Source: Clostridiaceae bacterium
GTDB taxonomy: Bacteria > Bacillota > Clostridia > Oscillospirales > Butyricicoccaceae
Assembly (NCBI GenBank): GCA_016293155.1
Contig: JAEDEU010000073.1
Location: 1-7,295 of the forward strand
Reading direction: 5' to 3'
Length of the DNA: 7,295 bases
Shown: positions 1-5,652 of the stretch, piece after piece
How the letters are laid out: every line of letters starts with the position of its first letter
How positions within the stretch are numbered: the first letter of the stretch is position 1
Notes under the pieces: generated by a model
Databases searched by the model: none
Told to the model about the DNA's origin: nothing
The model's input: only the letters and a program-made list of their open reading frames with translations
Translations under genes and position numbers: made by a program

Positions 1-198
1 AAAGAATTGCGCAGGCAGAAACAACTCTCTCAGCTCCGGCTGGCGATGGATTTAGGCATGAATCAAAACAGCATCAGCCGATACGAAACCGAAGCCAGAG
101 AGGCGGATTACAAAACATTGATTGCCTTTGCGGACTATTTCGATGTTTCCATAGACTATCTGCTGGGACGCACCGAAAACCCAAGAACCAATCACTAA
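1..198 (+). CDS. XRE-family helix-turn-helix regulator, C-terminal part (5' end outside window)
   Basis: Sixty-five codons are open from the first base and end at TAA 196-198; no start with a ribosome binding site is visible, so the gene begins upstream. The fragment reads KELRRQKQLSQ, then a helix-turn-helix with recognition-helix residues NQNSISRYE (about residues 21-29), then a second helical part ending FDVSIDYLLGRTENP, the typical close of small Cro/C1-type repressors in Firmicutes. Proteins of this type bind DNA as dimers and repress nearby promoters. Probably only a few N-terminal residues are missing if it is a single-domain protein of about 70 residues. No partner domain follows the HTH. 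It has its own terminator and converges on gpsA, so it is not part of the lipid/ribosome operon. Its target cannot be told from this window. The family call is firm; the role is open. Confidence 0.9.
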   Translation, partial: KELRRQKQLSQLRLAMDLGMNQNSISRYETEAREADYKTLIAFADYFDVSIDYLLGRTENPRTNH

Positions 199-207
199 TA
201 TGCGCAA

Positions 208-246
208 AGCAGCCGACCCCCGAACGGGATCGGCTGCTGTTTTTTT
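208..246 (+). terminator. Rho-independent terminator of the XRE regulator gene
   Basis: A perfect 9-bp stem is formed by AGCAGCCGA (208-216) and TCGGCTGCT (230-238). It can be extended by C:G pairs inside the loop, and the run TGTTTTTTTA follows directly. It lies 9 bases after the XRE stop codon. Read on the minus strand, the same hairpin is followed by only three Ts, so it should work poorly for gpsA transcripts. The T-tract runs into the gpsA stop codon at 245-247. Confidence 0.9.
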
Positions 247-1264
247 ATTTCCAGAGATCGCTGGATGCCATATCCAGCTCGCTTTTCTTGTCGCGTCCCA
301 TCAGCTGAGAGACTGCGCTGCGCATATCCGCGCCCTGATACAGCGCCGCATACATGCCCTGCGTGATCGGCATTTCGATGCCAACCTGCTTCGCCAGCAT
401 ATAGCCCGCCTCGGTCGCATAGTATCCCTCTACGACCGCGCCGACCTCCTTCATCGCCTGCTGGACGTCCATGCCCTGACCGATCTTAATGCCGGCTCTG
501 CGGTTGCGCGAATGCATGGAGGTACAGGTAACAATCAGGTCTCCCAGACCGGACAGACCCATAAAAGTCTCTCGCTTTGCACCGAGCGCGATGCCCAGAC
601 GGGCAATCTCGGTCAGACCGCGCGTCATCAGCGCCGCCTTGGTGTTGTCGCCCATGCCCATTCCGTCGCTGATTCCGGCTGCCAGTGCAATGATATTTTT
701 AAAGCAGCCGCCCAGCTCCGCGCCGATGATGTCCGGCGTAGTGTACACGCGGAAATATTCATTCATGAATGCGTCCTGCACCTTGTTTGCCGCAGTCTCG
801 TTCTCGGATGCCGCGAGGATGCAGGTAATCATCCGGCGCGCAACCTCCTCCGCATGGGTCGGACCGGTCAGCGCAACCACCGGATTTTTTCCGCCGGTCG
901 CGCGCGTGATCGTCTCGGAGAAGCGGCAATAGCCGTTGTTCTTATCCAGACCCTTGCCGACATTGACAATCACCGTGCCCTCCGGGATAATTTTTGCCAA
1001 ATTCTCCGCAGTGGAATGAATCGCAAAGGACGGAACCGCCATGACCACAAGCTCCGCCTGCGCCGCCAGCGACAGATCGGTAGTCAGCTGAATCTCCTCC
1101 GGCAAGCGCACACCCGGCAGCAGCTTTTCATTGCAGCGCGTTTCCTTCAGCGCACTGCACTCCTGCTCAAAGAACGACCATTCCGTGACTTCATGTCCGT
1201 TTCCACTCAGAAGCATGGACAGCGCCATGCCCCATCCGCCGCATCCGGCTACAAAAATCTTCAT
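245..1264 (-). CDS. gpsA: NAD(P)+-dependent glycerol-3-phosphate dehydrogenase
   Basis: This cytoplasmic enzyme reduces dihydroxyacetone phosphate to sn-glycerol-3-phosphate, the backbone for phospholipids. At 339 residues it has the normal GpsA length. The N-terminal Rossmann domain carries GCGGWG (residues 7-12) in the place of the usual GxGxxG/A fingerprint. NVGKGLD (101-107, K104) and ELGGCFKN (183-190, K189) hold the two conserved lysines of the active site. TGPTHAEEVA (133-142), GDNTKAALMTRG (205-216), GLSGLGDLIVTCTS (236-249) and SRNRR (252-256) are further family signatures. I chose the ATG at 1264 because the protein then starts MKIFVAG and GGAGAAAGGA lies 9 bases upstream. An in-frame ATG at 1291 would add nine residues that overlap this ribosome binding site and is unlikely. 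The gene follows plsY by 36 bases and is the last gene of the leftward block. It supplies the substrate of PlsY. Confidence 0.97.
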   Translation of the reverse strand: MKIFVAGCGGWGMALSMLLSGNGHEVTEWSFFEQECSALKETRCNEKLLPGVRLPEEIQLTTDLSLAAQAELVVMAVPSFAIHSTAENLAKIIPEGTVIVNVGKGLDKNNGYCRFSETITRATGGKNPVVALTGPTHAEEVARRMITCILAASENETAANKVQDAFMNEYFRVYTTPDIIGAELGGCFKNIIALAAGISDGMGMGDNTKAALMTRGLTEIARLGIALGAKRETFMGLSGLGDLIVTCTSMHSRNRRAGIKIGQGMDVQQAMKEVGAVVEGYYATEAGYMLAKQVGIEMPITQGMYAALYQGADMRSAVSQLMGRDKKSELDMASSDLWK

Positions 1265-1300
1265 AAATCCGCGTCCTTTCTCCCCGGGCATATCCTGGGA

Positions 1301-1915
1301 TCAGTGATCCACATTCTTTCCCTTCAGGCTGAGTTTATTTTCGGTTCCATGCACAATGCGCACGATATTCGATCGGTGCATAAAGATAACTGCGGCCGCC
1401 ATTGCCGCACTGAGCGCAGTGGTTTTCACATCGCCGTAAAACGCCCAGGTCAGGATCGGGAATCCCAGCGCGCCGACAATCGAGCCGAGCGAGATCCACC
1501 GCGTAATCGCAACCAGAACGACAAAAATCGCAAACAGGATCAGGAAAATGCGCCAGTCGAACAGTGCAACCATGGTTGCGCCGACCAATATGCCCTTGCC
1601 GCCCTTGAAGCCGAAGTAAAGCGGGAATACATGACCGGCAATGACGAATGCGCCGGCAATCAGCTTGCCGAACGAGCCCATCAGGTACCCGCCGACCTCC
1701 AGCGCAATTGCCGCCTTGATGATATCTCCCGCGAGCACCATCAGCGTATATTTCCCGCCGAGGGTGCGATGTACATTGGTCAGACCTGCATTGCCGCTTC
1801 CCTTGGTGCGGATGTCAAATCCGCACAGCTTTTTGGAAACGACAATCGCGGAGTTAAAGCTGCCGCACAGGTAGCCGACCACGCCGATAATCAGAAAGTG
1901 AACAAACGTCTGCAT
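1301..1915 (-). CDS. plsY: Acyl-phosphate:glycerol-3-phosphate acyltransferase PlsY
   Basis: This integral membrane enzyme transfers an acyl chain from acyl-phosphate to glycerol-3-phosphate, giving lysophosphatidic acid. The 204 residues match the family length. Several hydrophobic spans are evident (about residues 5-25, 84-103, 110-137, 142-162 and 166-180). The conserved cytoplasmic motifs are present: GSFNSA (18-23) with KGSGNAGLTNVHRTLG (38-53); GHVFPLYFGFKGGKG (94-108), the substrate-binding loop; and HRSNIVRIVHGTE (180-192). Its ATG follows the der TAA with no gap. Its ribosome binding site AAGGGGG lies inside the last der codons, 8 bases from the start, so translation is probably coupled to der. 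It sits between der and gpsA, and GpsA makes its substrate. The acyl-phosphate maker PlsX is not in the window. Family assignment is secure. Confidence 0.96.
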   Translation of the reverse strand: MQTFVHFLIIGVVGYLCGSFNSAIVVSKKLCGFDIRTKGSGNAGLTNVHRTLGGKYTLMVLAGDIIKAAIALEVGGYLMGSFGKLIAGAFVIAGHVFPLYFGFKGGKGILVGATMVALFDWRIFLILFAIFVVLVAITRWISLGSIVGALGFPILTWAFYGDVKTTALSAAMAAAVIFMHRSNIVRIVHGTENKLSLKGKNVDH

Positions 1916-3238
1916 TTACTTATCCCCCTTCTGACGGATGACCATACGGATCGGAGTACCCTCCAGACCGTACAGCGCACGGATCTGGTTTTCCAGATAA
2001 CGCTGATAGGAGAAGTGGAACAGACGCGCATCGTTGCAGAAGCAGACGAAGGTCGGCGGGCATACGCCGGACTGCGTCATATAGTAAATCTTCAGTCTGC
2101 GGCCCTTGTCCGTCGGCGGCTGAACGCGCGCGGTCGCCTCTGCCAGCACGCTGTTGAGCTGTCCGGTCGGGATGCGGCGGTGGTTCTGCTCATAGACATG
2201 GTTGATGAGGTCAAACAGCTTGTTGACACGCTGACCGGTCTTTGCCGAGATAAACAGCACCGGCGCATACGGCATATAGCTCAGACCCTCGCGCACGCGG
2301 TTGGTGTATTCGTCCATCGTGCGTCCGTCCTTTTCGACCAGATCCCACTTGTTGACCACGATGATGCACGCCTTGCCGGCATTGTGTGCCTCGCCTGCCA
2401 CCTTGGTGTCCTGTTCGGTCACGCCCTCCAGCGCGTCAATCATAATCACGCATACATCCGCGCGCTCGACCGCCATGAGTGAGCGCATGACGGAAAACTT
2501 CTCCACACGCTCGTCCACCTTGGACTTTTTGCGGATGCCCGCGGTGTCGATCAGCACGTATTTGCCCTTTTCGTTGTCGTAGCGCGTGTCCACGCTGTCG
2601 CGGGTGGTGCCCGCAATGCTGCTGACAATCACGCGCTCCTCGCCCAGAATCTGGTTGGTCAGAGAGGACTTGCCGACATTCGGCTTACCGATGAACGCCA
2701 CCTTGATGACGTCCTCATCCTCCTCGTCCTCCCACTCTTCGGGAAAATGCTTCCAGCATTCGTCCAGCAGATCGCCGGTGCCGTAGCCGTGCAGCGCGGA
2801 AATCGGCATCGGATCGCCCAGACCGAGGTTATAAAACTCGTAAAAATCCGGCGGAACATCGCCCGGCGTGTCATTTTTGTTGACCGCCAGCACGATCGGC
2901 TTGCGCGAGCGCTGGAGCATGGATGCCACATCCTCGTCCGCAGCGGTCACGCCGGTGCGCAGGTCGGTAATCAGAATAATGACATCCGCCGCACCGATTG
3001 CCGCCTCCGCCTGCATTCTCATAAATTGTAAAATCTCATTGTCATTGGACGGCTCAATGCCGCCGGTGTCAATGATCTGAAATTCGCGTCCGCGCCATTC
3101 ACAATCGGCATACAGACGGTCACGGGTCACACCCGGTGTATCCTCCACGATGGAAAGGCGGCGCCCTGCAAGTCGGTTAAACAGCTGAGATTTACCGACA
3201 TTCGGTCGTCCTACAATCGCCACAACTGGCTTTGCCAT
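1916..3238 (-). CDS. der: Ribosome biogenesis GTPase Der (EngA)
   Basis: Der is an essential GTPase with two tandem G domains that acts in late assembly of the 50S ribosomal subunit. The 440 residues fit the family. G domain 1 has GRPNVGKS (10-17), DTGG (57-60) and NKND (120-123). A short acidic linker follows (EEWEDEEDED, 167-176). G domain 2 has GKPNVGKSS (184-192), DTAGI (231-235), NKWD (296-299) and SAKTG (331-335). The C-terminal KH-like domain contains PPTFV and the HFSYQRYLENQIR stretch, ending GTPIRMVIRQKGDK. The ATG at 3238 has AAAGGAG 7 bases upstream. The gene is 82 bases from the DUF512 gene upstream of it and abuts plsY downstream (stop and start adjoin as TAAATG). All nucleotide-binding motifs are intact, and both domains look active. 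Confidence 0.98.
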   Translation of the reverse strand: MAKPVVAIVGRPNVGKSQLFNRLAGRRLSIVEDTPGVTRDRLYADCEWRGREFQIIDTGGIEPSNDNEILQFMRMQAEAAIGAADVIILITDLRTGVTAADEDVASMLQRSRKPIVLAVNKNDTPGDVPPDFYEFYNLGLGDPMPISALHGYGTGDLLDECWKHFPEEWEDEEDEDVIKVAFIGKPNVGKSSLTNQILGEERVIVSSIAGTTRDSVDTRYDNEKGKYVLIDTAGIRKKSKVDERVEKFSVMRSLMAVERADVCVIMIDALEGVTEQDTKVAGEAHNAGKACIIVVNKWDLVEKDGRTMDEYTNRVREGLSYMPYAPVLFISAKTGQRVNKLFDLINHVYEQNHRRIPTGQLNSVLAEATARVQPPTDKGRRLKIYYMTQSGVCPPTFVCFCNDARLFHFSYQRYLENQIRALYGLEGTPIRMVIRQKGDK

Positions 3239-3264
3239 CTGGTTTCTCCTTTCTATCCTTCCGC

Positions 3265-3291
3265 ATAATACTCACTGCCGGTCTTTTGCAA
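3265..3291 (-). promoter_or_regulatory. Possible weak promoter before der
   Basis: On the minus strand, TTGCAA (3286-3291) and TATTAT (3265-3270) are separated by only 15 bases, shorter than the preferred 17. The -35 element overlaps the palindrome TTTTGCAAAA. There is no terminator between the DUF512 gene and der, so der is probably also read from upstream. This is a speculative site and could be chance in the most AT-rich part of the 82-base gap. Confidence 0.25.
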
Positions 3292-3320
3292 AAAGCCCTG
3301 TCACAGTCAGTCAGTACGTT

Positions 3321-4622
3321 TTACTCCTCAAATATCTTTGCGAGCAGATCCGCGCCGTCGATATGCACCGGCACGAGCGGTACGCCCAGCTCTGCCTCCA
3401 CTTCCGCGGGAGTCAGATCATCCAAAAATACATCGCCGCCGTCGCGCAGCATGTTTTCCGAGATGAGCACGCGCTCGCCGAGCTCCCTGCCCTGAAGCTG
3501 TGCAATTAGATCCGCGCCGGTAATCAGTCCCGCCACGGTCACTTCTCCGCCAAAGAAATTGTTTTGAATGGTAAAAACGGTTCCATTTAAATTATCGCAT
3601 TTATCCTTTGCCGCGTCAAGCAGTTTTCGCATAAACGGCGCCGCCGCCTCGCCGGTGGCGATGCAGAACGGACGGGCGCTTCTGCCCTCATAATCCGGCA
3701 GCGCATTCATAAATTCCTCCATAAACAGCGGAATCATGCCGATGCCGTTTTCAAACTGCGTAAATTCCTCATAATATTCCGTGTCGTGCATGGGAAGCTC
3801 CGCCTTGATATACAGCTCATCGCCGCAGAAGGCAAGGCGCGTGCCCCATTTTTCGTAGCACTCATCTGCAAACGCCTCAGTGATCGCAATGATCTCCCGT
3901 GCATTCTCCTTTGTGACCGGAATGAGCGGATACAGTCCCTGACGGTGCGCGGACAATCCGACCGGCACGACCGAAATCGTATTGACCGCCGGATACATGC
4001 TTGCCAGATCATCCAGCGATCTCCGCAGCAGCTCGCCATCATTCAGCCCCGGGCAGACAACCAGCTGACAGTTCATCTCGATATGCGCATCCGCAAACTT
4101 CCGCATCAGCGGCAGCAGCCGGTCCGCGCGCTTGTTGCCCAGCATCAGCTTGCGGCATTCCGGCTCTGTGACCTGCACGGATACATTGACCGGAGAAATG
4201 CGCATACGGATCATGCGGTCCACGTCCGCATCGGAGAGGTTGGTCATGGAGATATAGTTGCCCAGCAGGAAGGAGAGCCGTGCGTCATCGTCCTTAAAGT
4301 ACAGGGTGTCGCGCATCCCCTTGGGCAGCTGGTCGATAAAGCAGAACACGCACTTGTTGGCGCAGTGCTTGGGCTTATCCATCAGGTAGGTCTCAAAGGT
4401 CAGCCCGAGATCCTGCCCCTCGCGCTTTCGGATATACACCGTGCGCAGCTCGCCCTGCTCATCGCGGATCACGACGGAGAGATTTGCGTCATAGCTGTAA
4501 AATTTATAGTCCAGCACATCGCGTACCGCCTGTCCGTCAATGGAAACCAGCGTTTCTCCGGCGCGGATTCCGCTGCGCGCCGCGGGGCTGTGCGCATCGA
4601 CCGAAATGATTGTTGAAGCCAT
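3321..4622 (-). CDS. DUF512 family radical-SAM protein with N-terminal PDZ domain
   Basis: The 433-residue product fits the COG1625-type family of putative Fe-S oxidoreductases, whose biochemical function is not established to my knowledge. The order of parts is: a PDZ-like domain (about 1-65, with SPAARSGIRAGETLVSIDG at 12-30); a radical-SAM cluster motif CANKCVFC (C87, C91, C94; CX3CX2C) followed by FIDQLPKGMR; GNYISMTNL (121-129); a TIM-barrel-like core with CPGLNDG (190-196); and the C-terminal DUF512 part containing FCGDELYIKAELP and EEFTQFENGIGM. The three cysteines imply a [4Fe-4S] cluster that cleaves S-adenosylmethionine. No signal peptide or membrane segment is seen, so it is probably cytoplasmic. 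The ATG at 4622 has AAAGGAG 7 bases upstream. The gene precedes der, an arrangement I recall from many Clostridia, and follows rpmF across an intrinsic terminator. Family is clear; substrate is unknown. Confidence 0.93.
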   Translation of the reverse strand: MASTIISVDAHSPAARSGIRAGETLVSIDGQAVRDVLDYKFYSYDANLSVVIRDEQGELRTVYIRKREGQDLGLTFETYLMDKPKHCANKCVFCFIDQLPKGMRDTLYFKDDDARLSFLLGNYISMTNLSDADVDRMIRMRISPVNVSVQVTEPECRKLMLGNKRADRLLPLMRKFADAHIEMNCQLVVCPGLNDGELLRRSLDDLASMYPAVNTISVVPVGLSAHRQGLYPLIPVTKENAREIIAITEAFADECYEKWGTRLAFCGDELYIKAELPMHDTEYYEEFTQFENGIGMIPLFMEEFMNALPDYEGRSARPFCIATGEAAAPFMRKLLDAAKDKCDNLNGTVFTIQNNFFGGEVTVAGLITGADLIAQLQGRELGERVLISENMLRDGGDVFLDDLTPAEVEAELGVPLVPVHIDGADLLAKIFEE

Positions 4623-4649
4623 AAGTGCGCTCCTTTCGAAAATCAGATG

Positions 4650-4685
4650 AAAAAAAATAGAGAAAGCAATACCCTGCCTTCTCTA
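4650..4685 (-). terminator. Intrinsic terminator after rpmF, possibly bidirectional
   Basis: Read on the minus strand, TAGAGAAGGC (4685-4676) pairs with GCTTTCTCTA (4667-4658). The stem is ten base pairs with one G:U, the loop is eight bases, and eight Ts follow (4657-4650). It begins 21 bases after the rpmF stop codon. On the plus strand the same stem is followed by CC and six Ts (4688-4693), so it could also stop rightward transcription. It ends only 27 bases before the start codon of the DUF512 gene. Confidence 0.85.
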
Positions 4686-4706
4686 CCTTTTTTGCTAATT
4701 TGTTGC

Positions 4707-4889
4707 TTACTCTGCAACCTTCATGACCTCACGGCCCTTGTAGGTTCCGCAAGCCTTGCACATTCTGTGCGGCAGGGTGAACGCGCCGCACTTCGGGCAC
4801 TTTACCATGCCCGGCATAGAAAGCTTCCAGACGTTGTTGCGTCTTGTATCGCGTCTTGCTTTGGAAATTTTTCTCTTCGGTACTGCCAT
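4707..4889 (-). CDS. rpmF: 50S ribosomal protein bL32
   Basis: bL32 is a small protein of the large ribosomal subunit. The product has 60 residues, the usual size, and starts with the hallmark MAVPKRKISKARRDTRRNN. A zinc-ribbon quartet follows: C31-x2-C34 (CPKC) and C44-x2-C47 (CKAC). This is therefore the zinc-binding (C+) form of the protein. I chose the ATG at 4889 because AGGAGG lies 8 bases upstream and the family start is MAVPK. An in-frame GTG at 4898 would add three residues and overlap the ribosome binding site. It lies 56 bases after yceD, the conserved partner across bacteria, and is followed by a terminator. plsX, which often comes next in other bacteria, is absent here. Confidence 0.98.
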   Translation of the reverse strand: MAVPKRKISKARRDTRRNNVWKLSMPGMVKCPKCGAFTLPHRMCKACGTYKGREVMKVAE

Positions 4890-4945
4890 TTGTGACACCT
4901 CCTCCGCTAATGGTTGTTTTTGATTTCACAATTTGAATTGAGCCA

Positions 4946-5449
4946 TCAATCCTTCTTTTCGAGAAGGGTCTTTAGAATGGCAAGCCGCTCGTCCACCTCA
5001 TGCGTCTGACATCCGCATTCGCCTTGATTGAGGTCCGCTCCGCACTTGGGACAAAGTCCCTTGCAATCCGGTTTGCACAAATAAGCCATGTTGACTTCGA
5101 TGAGCAGCGCCGGAATCATCAGGTCGTCCAGATCGACAAAATCTCCCTCCAGCAGATAGATATCATCACGATCCTCTGCGGGGGCGTCATGCGACAGGAT
5201 GCTGTCACATTCCGCAAAAAGATCCACCTTGACCGGAGCCAGACAACGTGCGCACCGCGTCTCATACAGCGCACGGGCGGTTCCGTGCAGTTCGAGTACT
5301 CCGAGGCGGTTTTTCACCACACCCTCAATGGTTACCGGTGTTTTGAACGGATATTCGCCATTCATTTCCATCTCCGACAGGTCTGCCTCATATGCAAACG
5401 GAAGGCTTTCCCCGTAGGCGCCGGCGATGTTTTTTAAATCCAGAATCAT
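4946..5449 (-). CDS. yceD: YceD/DUF177 family protein linked to 23S rRNA maturation
   Basis: DUF177 proteins are small proteins encoded beside rpmF. In E. coli and plants the family is needed for normal 23S rRNA accumulation, but the mechanism is unclear. The product has 167 residues. A mostly beta-type N-terminal half (MILDLKNI at the start, TPVTIEGVVKNRLGVLELHG at 37-56) leads into CARC (C66, C69). The C-terminal part has C125-x3-C129-x3-C133-x2-C136 in CKPDCKGLCPKCGADLN, plus CGC at 145-147. These cysteines suggest metal binding, as is common in Firmicute members. The ATG at 5449 has GAGGG five bases upstream. An in-frame GTG at 5461 has no ribosome binding site and is rejected. It is the first gene of the leftward block and sits just below a strong promoter. 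Confidence 0.93.
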   Translation of the reverse strand: MILDLKNIAGAYGESLPFAYEADLSEMEMNGEYPFKTPVTIEGVVKNRLGVLELHGTARALYETRCARCLAPVKVDLFAECDSILSHDAPAEDRDDIYLLEGDFVDLDDLMIPALLIEVNMAYLCKPDCKGLCPKCGADLNQGECGCQTHEVDERLAILKTLLEKKD

Positions 5450-5476
5450 ATCGTCCCTCACTGACGGCTATTTAAC

Positions 5477-5506
5477 AGTATACGCTATTCGGATACGGTT
5501 TGTCAA
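5477..5506 (-). promoter_or_regulatory. Sigma-A promoter P1 of yceD-rpmF
   Basis: On the minus strand a perfect -35 TTGACA (5506-5501) is followed after 18 bases by TATACT (5482-5477), five of six bases matching the -10 consensus. Transcription would start near 5470, leaving a leader of about 20 bases that holds the GAGGG ribosome binding site of yceD. Confidence 0.85.
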
Positions 5507-5524
5507 CTATTATTTGTACGGTTT

Positions 5525-5537
5525 TTAGAAATTCTAA
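5525..5537. promoter_or_regulatory. 13-bp palindrome TTAGAA-A-TTCTAA, possible operator
   Basis: A perfect inverted repeat of two 6-base arms around one central base lies between the two leftward promoter candidates. It starts right at the predicted start point of the upstream one (P2, near 5538) and lies 19 bases upstream of the P1 -35 box. The position would suit a repressor or activator site. No matching regulator is identifiable, and an AT-rich intergenic region can produce such a repeat by chance. Confidence 0.35.
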
Positions 5538-5544
5538 CTTGAAC

Positions 5545-5573
5545 ATTATAGCATTGTTTCCGCCTGTGCACAA
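5545..5573 (-). promoter_or_regulatory. Second leftward promoter candidate P2 with extended -10
   Basis: On the minus strand TGCTATAAT (5553-5545) gives a perfect -10 hexamer with the TGn extension. A weak -35 TTGTGC (5573-5568) lies 17 bases upstream. Extended -10 promoters tolerate a poor -35 element. Transcription would start near 5538 and read through P1 into yceD. Confidence 0.6.
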
Positions 5574-5592
5574 GTGGCAAAATGAAAAAAGA

Positions 5593-5621
5593 TTGCATCC
5601 GTACTCATTTTACGCTACAAT
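5593..5621 (+). promoter_or_regulatory. Sigma-A promoter of the RluA-family gene
   Basis: TTGCAT (5593-5598) and TACAAT (5616-5621) are separated by the ideal 17 bases, with an A-run (5585-5590) just upstream of the -35 box. Transcription would start near 5628. This excludes the longer in-frame start at 5500 and supports the ATG at 5653. Its -35 box lies 19 bases from that of P2 on the other strand, so the two promoters are back to back. Confidence 0.85.
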
Positions 5622-5652
5622 AGTTTCACCAAATCTGAGAGGTCTGAAAGCG

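Noticed and set aside
200..2482. A 760-codon open frame on the plus strand running antisense through gpsA, plsY and most of der.
   Set aside because: The three genes on the other strand have unmistakable family motifs throughout. The plus-strand translation is rich in Arg, His, Gln and Ala with no domain, and has no ribosome binding site. It is a GC-rich codon-bias shadow, and it starts inside the XRE terminator region.
3300..3320. Short direct repeat CTGACTGACTG just after the DUF512 stop codon, considered as a terminator or repeat element.
   Set aside because: It has no stable stem followed by a T-run, and the repeat is only a few bases long.
3786..4616. A 276-codon open frame on the plus strand antisense to the DUF512 gene.
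   Set aside because: It shows the same Arg/His/Gln-rich composition without motifs, while the opposite strand encodes a full radical-SAM protein with a good ribosome binding site.
4702..4718. Hairpin GTTGC/GCAAC around the rpmF stop codon.
   Set aside because: A five-base stem with a seven-base loop and no T-run; the real terminator is 20 bases further on.
5500..5652. Longer N-terminus for the RluA-family protein from an in-frame TTG at 5500.
   Set aside because: The extra 51 residues would be encoded upstream of and across the strong promoter at 5593-5621. Homology begins at MREFTITKND (5653), which has its own ribosome binding site.
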